Below, in pieces: positions 9,404 to 16,549 of a DNA stretch of 64,000 bases; the stretch's first letter is position 1; each line of letters begins with the position of its first letter. Position numbers and translations under genes: made by a program. The notes beneath the pieces are model-generated. The model worked only from the letters and a program-made list of their open reading frames with translations. It made no database searches and had not been told where the DNA came from. This DNA is from Phycisphaerales bacterium (GTDB lineage Bacteria; Planctomycetota; Phycisphaerae; Phycisphaerales; UBA1924): positions 62,001 to 126,000 of the forward strand of contig JANQQR010000026.1 in NCBI GenBank assembly GCA_028289195.1, read 5' to 3'.

Positions 9404-9907
9404 CTACTCCGCCCGCGCCTTGAGCCCGTCAGCGTCCAGCTCGACCTTATCGCCGGCCTCAAGCCCGAGTTCCCGCATCCGGCCGCCCCTGAGCTCGATG
9501 ACGAACTGGGCATCGAACCGGCTGTGGTAGCGCCGTAGACGGAACTCGTAGGCCGCATCGGACTCGTTCTCGCCCTGAGGATCCTCCGGCTGCATCTCGT
9601 GAACAGCCGTGACGCGCGCCGACGGATCGAGGAACGCGATGTCGATCGGGATCGGGCAGTCTCGCATGACGAAGTACCGCTGCGCGGAATCCGGGAACAC
9701 GAAGAGCATGCCCCCGTCGTCCGGTATCGACGTCCGCCCGCTGAGGCCCCGGAAGCGCGACGCGTCGTCGAGCGCCGGCTCCAGCCAGAACACCTCGCCG
9801 GAGATCTCCACGCGCTCCTCCCCGTCCCGCCCCGCCGGAGGCACCTCGTCGCAGCCGGACGTGAGGAGCATCGAAGCCGCGGCGGCTGAGAGAGCGAGTC
9901 GGTTCAT
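9404..9907 (-). CDS. DUF192 family lipoprotein
   Basis: 167 residues. Signal sequence MNRLALSAAAASMLLTSGC with the lipobox Cys at about residue 19. The body is the DUF192 fold with its hallmark strings RFRGLSGR, GGMLFVFP and YFVMRDCPIPIDIAFLD. The biochemical role of this family is not established. The ATG at 9907 overlaps the TGA of the upstream GluQ gene (ATGA), so translation is probably coupled. Followed at 91 bases by the phosphatase gene. Confidence 0.9.
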   Translation of the reverse strand: MNRLALSAAAASMLLTSGCDEVPPAGRDGEERVEISGEVFWLEPALDDASRFRGLSGRTSIPDDGGMLFVFPDSAQRYFVMRDCPIPIDIAFLDPSARVTAVHEMQPEDPQGENESDAAYEFRLRRYHSRFDAQFVIELRGGRMRELGLEAGDKVELDADGLKARAE

Positions 9908-10935
9908 CGCGCTGTTCCTCGGTTCCGAAGCCATGCGTCGTGCTCGGGCAGGAACACGATCCGCCCGCGGGACATCGTATCGATGGCGAAACGCCCGGTG
10001 AGCTCCGCAAGGTCGATCGGTTCCGGATCCTCGAGCACACCGAGCCAGTTGGCCAGCAGGCCCAGAACGCGCTCGGGCGCGACGCCGAGGCTCTTGTAGG
10101 AGTCGACACGCGTGTCGCCGTGGCGCTTGGCGAGGCGCCGGCCGTCCGGGCCGATCACCAGCGGCACGTGCCAGTACTCCGGCTCGAACTCGAGCCCCAG
10201 TGCTCGAGCCAGCAGCAGCTGGCGCCCGGTCGAAGGCACGAGGTCGTCACCCCGGACGATCCGGTTCACGCCCTGGCGGGCGTCGTCGACTACGACCGCG
10301 AGCTGGTACGACGGCTCACCCCGCTTGGTCCAGACGACGAAGTCACCGACGTCGGCGCCCGGATCGACGGCCTGGGCGCCGGCGACCCTGTCGTTGAATG
10401 CGACCGGCCCCGGGGGCGTGACGAATCGCCAGCTGCGACCGGGCTCGTCGAACGAGCGCGGCGCGAACTCCGGGCGCAACTCTGGCGGGAACCGCGTTTC
10501 CCCGCCGGCCTCGTGCGGCGCGCTCGAAGCCTCCTCGATCTCAGCGCGGGACAGGTCGGAAGGGAACGCGACCCCGGCTCCTGCAAGGCTCTCCATCGCT
10601 CTGGAGTAGGTCGAGAGATCGGATGATTGGTAGTGGGGGCCCTCGTCGTACCCGAGGCCGAGCCACTCGAGCACCGCGAGCGCACGCTCGGCGGCGCCGG
10701 CCTTGACCCGCGGCCCGTCGAGATCCTCGATCCGCATCACGATGCGCCACCCGAACCGGCGCGCCAGCAGCCAGTTGATGAGGAACGTGCGCGCGTTGCC
10801 CAGGTGCAGCGCTCCCGTCGGGGACGGCGCCAAACGGGTCACGCCGGCGGTGCCCACATTCCCGCTGGCGCTCTCTGAGAGGGGGCCGGACCCGATCATT
10901 CCCCCGCCTTCGGACTGGTCGCTTGACTCGGGCAT
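9904..10935 (-). CDS. gluQ: Glutamyl-queuosine tRNA(Asp) synthetase-like protein
   Basis: 343 residues. Class I synthetase catalytic core of the GluRS type without the anticodon-binding domain, the architecture of GluQ-RS, which glutamylates queuosine in tRNA(Asp). Visible motifs: TRLAPSPTGALHLGNARTF (HIGH box as HLGN), RIEDLDGPR, RIVRGDDLVPSTGRQLLL and RLAKRHGDT (KMSKR equivalent). The protein has no cysteine at all, so the Cys-based zinc site of E. coli GluQ-RS is absent (FPSDLSR where YxCxCTR is expected). The start is taken at ATG 10935; a TTG at 10941 and an ATG further in (MIGSG) are alternatives. A truncated GluRS acting on another substrate cannot be excluded. Confidence 0.87.
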   Translation of the reverse strand: MPESSDQSEGGGMIGSGPLSESASGNVGTAGVTRLAPSPTGALHLGNARTFLINWLLARRFGWRIVMRIEDLDGPRVKAGAAERALAVLEWLGLGYDEGPHYQSSDLSTYSRAMESLAGAGVAFPSDLSRAEIEEASSAPHEAGGETRFPPELRPEFAPRSFDEPGRSWRFVTPPGPVAFNDRVAGAQAVDPGADVGDFVVWTKRGEPSYQLAVVVDDARQGVNRIVRGDDLVPSTGRQLLLARALGLEFEPEYWHVPLVIGPDGRRLAKRHGDTRVDSYKSLGVAPERVLGLLANWLGVLEDPEPIDLAELTGRFAIDTMSRGRIVFLPEHDAWLRNRGTAR

Positions 10936-10945
10936 GTTCAAACCG

Positions 10946-10953
10946 AAGATACT
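10946..10953. promoter_or_regulatory. Overlapping divergent -10 boxes (gluQ / pterin dehydratase)
   Basis: AAGATACT reads TATCTT on the minus strand, ten bases from the gluQ ATG, and GATACT on the plus strand, about 40 bases from the dehydratase ATG. The two genes are only 57 bases apart, so back-to-back promoters sharing these bases are plausible. Inference only. Confidence 0.3.
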
Positions 10954-10992
10954 GACGGTTCACACACCCGAGGCCGAAGAGGGCTGCAACGA

Positions 10993-11280
10993 ATGGACAC
11001 ACTCACGAAGCTAACGGAAGAGCAGGTCGAGCAGATGCTCGACGATCGCCCGGAGTGGTCCGAGGCCGGCGGCGTCATCCAGAGGACCTACCAGTTCAAG
11101 GACTTCGTGCACTCGATGAAGTTCGTGAATCAGGTGGCGGACCTCGCCGAGGAAAAGCAGCACCACCCCGACATCCTGGTCCGCTACAACAAGGTCACGC
11201 TGTCGCTCTCGACCCACGACGCCGGCGGGATCACGACCAAGGACTTCGATCTGGCCGCGGAAACAGACAAGCTGCTCTGA
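10993..11280 (+). CDS. phhB: Pterin-4a-carbinolamine dehydratase family protein
   Basis: 95 residues, normal for the family. PCD/DCoH proteins dehydrate 4a-hydroxytetrahydrobiopterin to recycle the pterin cofactor of aromatic amino acid hydroxylases; many bacterial members have no known partner enzyme. The signature EKQHHPDI followed by YNKVTLSLSTHDAGGIT contains the paired His and later His/Asp of the active site. The N-terminal LTEEQVEQML and the helix KFVNQVADLA also match. GAGGG lies ten bases before the ATG. No phenylalanine hydroxylase is in the window, so its substrate here is unknown. Confidence 0.93.
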   Translation: MDTLTKLTEEQVEQMLDDRPEWSEAGGVIQRTYQFKDFVHSMKFVNQVADLAEEKQHHPDILVRYNKVTLSLSTHDAGGITTKDFDLAAETDKLL

Positions 11281-11296
11281 GCCCCTCGAGGCGCCT

Positions 11297-12349
11297 CTAG
11301 CCGGCGCGGGCCACACGCTGCAGGGTCGCAGGCGACTCAGGCTGTCCGGTGCGCGCGCTTAGGAGAGCCGCCTCGCACGACGCCAGCACCGCGGCGCTGT
11401 CGAACGGTGTGTGCTTGGCGGCCTGGGGATCGAGCAGCCGCTTGAGTTCCCGGCCCAGGGCCCTCGCCGCGCCGTCCACCTCGCGTTCCGACGCATCCGC
11501 ATCCCGCGAAGAGTCGACCGTCTCCCCGCTCTCGTCGAAGTGCTCGAACCCGGATTCGTCCAGCCGGATGCACCCGCGCTCGCCGAGGATCGTGGCGCCG
11601 CGGAACCAACGGCCCGCGCGATCGGAGAGTGCGAGCGATGCCGCGCACCCTCCGGCGTAGCGGAGGTTGGCAGTGAGGTCGCCCTCGAGGAGCCCCAGCG
11701 TCTCCGGCGGCGCGCGCCGCACGCCCGAACTGGCGACGTGCGTGACGACCGACGCGTCGACCTGATCCGGCTGGCCGATGAACGCATGCACGGCGTGCAT
11801 CGCGTCGAACAGGCGGGCGCCCAGGCCGCCGTGGCCCGAGCCGCAGCGGAACGAGATGCCGAGCGTGCGCACCGACCCGAATGTCTCGAGCAGGTCCGCC
11901 GCTGTGCGCGCCGCGTCTCCTTCGCAGAAGAGCGGGAGCACCATCGGCAGTTTCGGGTGGCGCCGGGTCGGGATCACGCTGAAGTTCGCGCTCGTGCCGG
12001 GAACCGGCAGCAGCGAGACGATGCGCGCCGAGGTCGACTCCAGGTGGTTCAGCAGCGCATCGTCGTCGTACGGGAGCAGCGGGTCGCTGCCGGACGCCGG
12101 ATCGGGGCGGGACGTCGTGCCCAGGATCACCAGGTCGGGATCGGCGCCCGAGAGTGCGCGCGGGAGATCGTTGTGCTGCTGGGCTTCGCTGAGTGACTCC
12201 GGGACCTCGAAGCCCGAACGCCCCAGCGCCGCGGGCACCCCCAGCGCGACGATCTCAACACCGGCGATCTCGCACGCCTGCGCGATGGTGCGCATCTGGG
12301 CGGGGTGCACCCAGACCAGCGCCGAGGCCCGGTGGTTCGAGGTCGCCAT
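11297..12349 (-). CDS. Gfo/Idh/MocA-like protein of uncertain function
   Basis: About 350 residues, starting MATSNHRASALVWVHP. The layout resembles an NAD-dependent oxidoreductase-like fold: an N-terminal alpha/beta part (VEIVALGVPAALG, PDLVILGTTSR), then a second part with HGGLGARLFDAMHAVHAFIG, reminiscent of the C-terminal domain of Gfo/Idh/MocA proteins, and GGCAASLALSDRAG. The canonical N-terminal GxGxxG dinucleotide motif is not evident, so it may not bind NAD(P). The frame extends to 12388 with another Met, but that would overlap the rnpB promoter. Function not assigned. Confidence 0.75.
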   Translation of the reverse strand: MATSNHRASALVWVHPAQMRTIAQACEIAGVEIVALGVPAALGRSGFEVPESLSEAQQHNDLPRALSGADPDLVILGTTSRPDPASGSDPLLPYDDDALLNHLESTSARIVSLLPVPGTSANFSVIPTRRHPKLPMVLPLFCEGDAARTAADLLETFGSVRTLGISFRCGSGHGGLGARLFDAMHAVHAFIGQPDQVDASVVTHVASSGVRRAPPETLGLLEGDLTANLRYAGGCAASLALSDRAGRWFRGATILGERGCIRLDESGFEHFDESGETVDSSRDADASEREVDGAARALGRELKRLLDPQAAKHTPFDSAAVLASCEAALLSARTGQPESPATLQRVARAG

Positions 12350-12398
12350 GGGCCCGATGATACAGGCGGGCGTCGTCACCCCTTGCACGCACCAGGCG

Positions 12399-12404
12399 TA
12401 TCAT
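12399..12404 (+). promoter_or_regulatory. Candidate -10 box of rnpB
   Basis: TATCAT lies seven bases before 12411, where pairing of P1 places the 5' end of RNase P RNA. The spacing is right for a sigma-70-type promoter, but no clear -35 box is seen 17 bases upstream. Confidence 0.5.
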
Positions 12405-12410
12405 CCGGAC

Positions 12411-12830
12411 GAGCGTTGGTGGGCGGCCGCCGGGGCATCCCGACCCTCGGGTCGGGGGCGCGTCGGAGGAACGTCCGAGCACACCAGGGTGCGGCTGTGG
12501 GTAGAGGCCCACACGGCCCCTCGATCAGGGGCTGCGAGCTCTGGGAAGAAAATGACCGCCGATGGGCGGGCCTCGGCCCGTCACAGGCAAGGGTGAGAAG
12601 GTGCGGTAAGAGCGCACCAGGCGTCTGGCGACAGGCGTGCTGCCATCTCAGCCGGTGCAAGGCCAAGCAGTTCCCGTCCCGCTTCGGCGGGAGCGTCGCC
12701 ACCCGGGCGACAGGGAACGGGTAGGCCGCTCATGAGCGTGTCGGCAACGGCACGCCGAGAGAAATGGTCGCCGCCCCCGTCCGTGAGTTTGCCGGTCGGG
12801 GGGACAGAACTCGGAGTACAGCCAGCGCGT
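12411..12830 (+). ncRNA. rnpB: RNase P RNA (bacterial type A)
   Basis: Catalytic RNA that matures tRNA 5' ends. All universally conserved blocks are present and in order: GAGGAACGTCCGAGC near 12466-12480 (5' half of P4), AAGGGTGAGAAGGTGCGGTA and AGAGCGCACC at 12590-12618, GAGAAATGG near 12760, and ACAGAACTCGG at 12804-12814 (3' half of P4). P1 is formed by GCGTTGG (12413-12419) with CCAGCGC (12822-12828), which fixes both ends. The usual CCGGG/CCCGG pairing in P4 is CCGAG/CTCGG here, a compensatory change that supports a functional molecule. About 420 nt, normal for type A. Confidence 0.96.
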
Positions 12831-12838
12831 GGTCGAAT

Positions 12839-12877
12839 CGCGGGCCCGGGCGAGAGCCTGGGCCCGCGGCCTTTTTT
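12839..12877 (+). terminator. Rho-independent terminator of rnpB
   Basis: CGCGGGCCCGGGC and its complement form a 13-base stem with a GAGA loop (12839-12868), followed after GCC by six T. It sits nine bases after the end of rnpB and 23 bases before the convergent beta-helix gene. Confidence 0.93.
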
Positions 12878-12900
12878 GAGCGTTCGCAGCGGGACACCGT

Positions 12901-14601
12901 CTAGTGCTCGATGTTGGCCCACGAATCGGCGCCCAGCAGCGTCACGGGCGCCGGCGCGTTCTGGTTGTTCATGTTCACGTCCTCGAGCTGCGGTCCCCCG
13001 TTGAGGATGAACGTGTTCCGCACGACCACGTTCCGGTTGTCGTCCATGCGCACGCCGCGGAAGTTGCCCTTGAGCATGTTGCTCTCGACGCGGCAGCCCT
13101 CGAACACGCGGATGCCCGCCTCACCGACATCCCCGCCGTTGGTGATCACCTGGTTGCCGGAGATGTATGCGTAACTCGAGACGTGGATCCCCGAGTCGAC
13201 GTTGTCGCGCACGAGGCAATTCAGGATGCGGCAGTCCTCGGTCCCGTCGATGCCCCTGAGGCCGTTCAGTTCGACGGTGCAGGCGTCGATGAGCATGCCG
13301 CTCGACCCATCGATCCCGTTCCCGGTGTTGCTGATGATCTCGCAGTTCCGAACAGTTGCCCCCGCGCCCAACTCCAGGCCGTCGCCCATGTTGGCCCGGA
13401 CGAGAGTGCCCTCGACCGAGCAGTACTGCCCGGCGATGACCCCGCCAGTCCCGTTGCCCGCAACGACACAGCCCGAGAGACGCAGCGCATCGAGCGCGGT
13501 GATGCCGCACTGCGCGTTGTCCGTCGAGGTGCACCGTGTCAGCGTGGAACCGTCTTCCACGAGGAAGCCGCACAGCGTGTTCTGATTCGCGATACACGCG
13601 CTGAGCTGGGCCGACTGCTGGAGATTGAATCCTTCTTCGCCGTTCTGGTAGGCGATGCACTTGTCGAACACGATCCCCTCGAAACTGCCGACACCCGTCT
13701 GATCGACGTACCCCTCGCCGCCGTTGTTGCGGCTCACGCACCCGGTCACCGTCGAGTCTCCGGCGATCCGGAGTCCCTGATCGTTGTTCGACGAACTCAC
13801 GCAGTCCCGCACCGAGCACCCGATCCCGACCGAGATCCCGGCGGAGCCCGGGCCGCCGTTGTTCTCGGCGGTGCACCCCACGACGACCGACCGGCTGCCG
13901 ACCCCGATCCCCCCGGTGCCGTTCTCTCGAGCGGTGCACATCTCAACGACAGAGTCGATGTTCGTGAGGATCCCTGTGAGTGAAGAGCCGATCACGAGGC
14001 AGCGGCTGACGCGACCGCCATCGCGAGTCAGGCGGATGCCGTAGCCATCGCACCCGGCGACGACGCAGTCCTCGACGATGGAGTTCTGCTCGCAGCGGAT
14101 GCCGTCGCCGCCGCAATCGCGGACCCGCAGGCGCCGGACCTCACCCCGAGCCGTGCCGGGATCGAAAAGGGGATCGGGATCCAGGAACACGCCCCCGCCC
14201 GACCACCCGACCACCGTGCCGTCGTGCACGGAGATATTCGTGCGCCCGAAGTTCGCGTAAATCGCCGGCCACGCAAGGCTCACCGCGGGTTGGCCCGTGA
14301 GGGTGAACCCGCGCAGATCCACGGTCACATCCGACGCCTCGATGAGGATCCCGATCTTGTCCACCTCGCCGACGAGGTCTTCGGTGAGGTAGTACGAGCC
14401 GGGCTGTGTGATGCGATACGTTGAGTTCGCGGGATCGCCCGGCGTCGTGTCGGGGCCGATCGGGATGCGGGGCTCGACCTGCTCGAGCGTCTTCATGCTC
14501 GGCGCGATCGGACCCGGTGGCGGGGCGAGAGGCCCGGCGTGGGCGACGGCCGCGAGAGCGGAGGCGAGCAGCGCGAACGGAACTGTCCCGGCTTTCGGCA
14601 T
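12901..14601 (-). CDS. Exported right-handed parallel beta-helix protein (paralog 1)
   Basis: 566 residues. Signal peptide MPKAGTVPFALLASALAAVA with a probable AHA-G cleavage. Then a conserved segment also found in the neighbouring paralog: MKTLEQVEPRIPIG, DTTPGD, YRITQPGSYYLTEDL. The rest is about 18 coils of 20-24 residues, each with the pattern C-x-x-x-x-N-x-x-x-G (for example CTARENGTGGIGVGS, CVSRNNGGEGY), the signature of a right-handed beta-helix with a stacked Cys/Asn ladder. Such folds often bind or cut polysaccharide, but catalytic residues cannot be recognised. It follows its paralog by 13 bases, with AAAGGGG overlapping the upstream stop, so the pair is one operon. Confidence 0.88.
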   Translation of the reverse strand: MPKAGTVPFALLASALAAVAHAGPLAPPPGPIAPSMKTLEQVEPRIPIGPDTTPGDPANSTYRITQPGSYYLTEDLVGEVDKIGILIEASDVTVDLRGFTLTGQPAVSLAWPAIYANFGRTNISVHDGTVVGWSGGGVFLDPDPLFDPGTARGEVRRLRVRDCGGDGIRCEQNSIVEDCVVAGCDGYGIRLTRDGGRVSRCLVIGSSLTGILTNIDSVVEMCTARENGTGGIGVGSRSVVVGCTAENNGGPGSAGISVGIGCSVRDCVSSSNNDQGLRIAGDSTVTGCVSRNNGGEGYVDQTGVGSFEGIVFDKCIAYQNGEEGFNLQQSAQLSACIANQNTLCGFLVEDGSTLTRCTSTDNAQCGITALDALRLSGCVVAGNGTGGVIAGQYCSVEGTLVRANMGDGLELGAGATVRNCEIISNTGNGIDGSSGMLIDACTVELNGLRGIDGTEDCRILNCLVRDNVDSGIHVSSYAYISGNQVITNGGDVGEAGIRVFEGCRVESNMLKGNFRGVRMDDNRNVVVRNTFILNGGPQLEDVNMNNQNAPAPVTLLGADSWANIEH

Positions 14602-14614
14602 CGAAGCGCCCCTT

Positions 14615-16432
14615 TCAGTGCTCGATGTTGTCGTTGTCGACCGCCGTCGATGCGTTGCCCGATGGCGGAAGCGAGGAGCCGCCCGGATTGCTGATGTTCG
14701 CAACCGAGTTCAGGATGAGGCTGTTGCGGAACACGACGTTCCTCGAACTCTCCAGCCGAATGCCGGAGGCGTTGTTTTGCACGAGAGAGTTGCCCTCGAT
14801 GCGGCAGCCGAAGAACGCGCGGATCCCCGAATCGGTTCCACCAGAGCCGTTAGCGTTGACGCTGTTCTCGACAATCCGGCAGTAGCTGCCCGCGAAGATC
14901 CCGTTCGCGGAGTTGCTGCGCGCTGTGCACTCGCGGACGTGGGTCCGGTCGCCCGCGCGGATGCCGACAGAGTTGTCCCCAACCGTGCAGGAGGCCACGA
15001 GCGAGCCCGTCCCTGCCTGGATCCCATCGGCGCTGTTGTCGCCGGCCACGCAGTCGATCACGGAAGAGTCGTTGCCGGCGACGATGCCGTCGATGCCGTT
15101 CACCGAGGCCGAGCACCCGGTGATCGTCGAATCCGTGCCGGCGAGGATCCCGTTGGACGAATTCGCGCTCGAAGAGCAGGCCCGGATGGTGCAGTTGTTG
15201 CCCGTGGAGATCCCGTGCGGGTTGTTGGCGGTAGCGACGCAATCTGCGATCGTGGAGCCGTCACCCACGATGATCCCCTCCAGGTCGTTGTTGGACACGG
15301 TGCAGGACTGGATGTTCGTCTTGTCTCCCGCCGTGATTCCCGCTCCGCTGTTTCGGGAGGCGCTGCATCCGATGAAAGTCACGTCGGTCGACGCGCTGAA
15401 TCCGTCTCCAGTGTTCTGACCGGAGGCGCAGTCCTCGAAGACAGATTCGAACGAGGAGCTAAACCCGTCCGTCGCGTTGATGCGCGCCACGCAGCCCCGC
15501 GCGACGGAGCGGGCCCCGATGCTGAACCCGATGCTGTCGTTGGCTGTCGCCACGGAGTTCTCGATCGTGCCTGCCGTGAGGATGAAGCCAATCCCGCCGT
15601 TGTTCTCGGCCTGGCAGCCGTTGAAAGAACCGTGCTGGCCGCCCTGATACCCCGCGCCCCCGTTGTCCGTCGAGAGGCAGTTGAAGAACACGCAGTTCGC
15701 GCCGTACGAGAATCCGTTAGCGGATCCGACGGGGTCGTTGCTGTCGGCGATGCAGGCCTCGACTCGGTTGAACTCTCCCAACGCGTAGCCCCCAGCGTCG
15801 TTGCTCTGTGCCACGCAGTCCCTGAAGGTGCAGTTGTCGCCGCCTCGGAATCCGAGGGAGTCGTTGCCCAGGGCGAGACATCGCGTAAACAGCACTCCAT
15901 TGCTGAATGCGTTGTAGCCGTTGCTCGTGTTTGAGCGCGCGATGCAGTCGGTCACCTGCATGTACGCCGTGATGTAGAAACCGTATTCACCGTTTCCGAT
16001 CGATGTCAGGCGCTCGGCGCGCGAGTAGAACGCCCTGAGGTCGAACCCCGTGCCGCCCCAGTTGCGGGCGAACCCGTCGTGGACGTTCACGTAGCTGCCG
16101 CCGATGTCCACGCCGTCGAGCGACCCGGCGACGCCCTCTAGCGTGAAACCGCCCAGGTCGAGCGTGACGGACGACGACTGGATCTGGATCCCGTGCTTGC
16201 CCGCCTCGCCCTGGACGTTCCCGGTCAGGTAGTACGAGCCGGGTTCGGTGATCCGGAACACCGAGTCCGCATCACCGGGCGTCGTGTCCGGGCCGATCGG
16301 GATGCGGGGCTCGACCTGGTCGAGCGTCTTCATGGTCGGAGCCACAGGGCCGGCAGGCGGTGCGAGTTGGCCCGCCGGGGCGACAGAGGCGGCGAGGAGC
16401 ATGAATGCTGCTGCGGGAACGGAACGGATCAT
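14615..16432 (-). CDS. Exported right-handed parallel beta-helix protein (paralog 2)
   Basis: 605 residues. Signal peptide MIRSVPAAAFMLLAASVA; the ATG is preceded by GGAGG with eight bases of spacing. It shares the segment MKTLDQVEPRIPIG, DTTPGD, FRITEPGSYYLTGN with the downstream paralog, and both proteins end in NIEH. The body is some 20 beta-helix coils of about 22-23 residues with a regularly spaced Cys (CIADSN, CLSTDNGG, CQAENNGG, CVARINATDG). The repeats are more regular than in paralog 1. Exported structural or glycan-binding role is an inference; no enzyme motif is visible. First gene of the pair. Confidence 0.88.
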   Translation of the reverse strand: MIRSVPAAAFMLLAASVAPAGQLAPPAGPVAPTMKTLDQVEPRIPIGPDTTPGDADSVFRITEPGSYYLTGNVQGEAGKHGIQIQSSSVTLDLGGFTLEGVAGSLDGVDIGGSYVNVHDGFARNWGGTGFDLRAFYSRAERLTSIGNGEYGFYITAYMQVTDCIARSNTSNGYNAFSNGVLFTRCLALGNDSLGFRGGDNCTFRDCVAQSNDAGGYALGEFNRVEACIADSNDPVGSANGFSYGANCVFFNCLSTDNGGAGYQGGQHGSFNGCQAENNGGIGFILTAGTIENSVATANDSIGFSIGARSVARGCVARINATDGFSSSFESVFEDCASGQNTGDGFSASTDVTFIGCSASRNSGAGITAGDKTNIQSCTVSNNDLEGIIVGDGSTIADCVATANNPHGISTGNNCTIRACSSSANSSNGILAGTDSTITGCSASVNGIDGIVAGNDSSVIDCVAGDNSADGIQAGTGSLVASCTVGDNSVGIRAGDRTHVRECTARSNSANGIFAGSYCRIVENSVNANGSGGTDSGIRAFFGCRIEGNSLVQNNASGIRLESSRNVVFRNSLILNSVANISNPGGSSLPPSGNASTAVDNDNIEH

Positions 16433-16549
16433 CGGGGTTCCTCCAGGCGATGGGCGCGTGACATCCCCCCGAGCGACGTTTGACCGGCGATCACGCCACC
16501 GGCAGGTGGCTCGGGGCGCGTCACCCCGTCTCATGATTCAATCTGAGCC

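Noticed and set aside
12901-16432. Repeat-rich DNA as a tandem repeat array
   Set aside because: The periodicity is at protein level (beta-helix coils); the DNA is not a simple tandem repeat.
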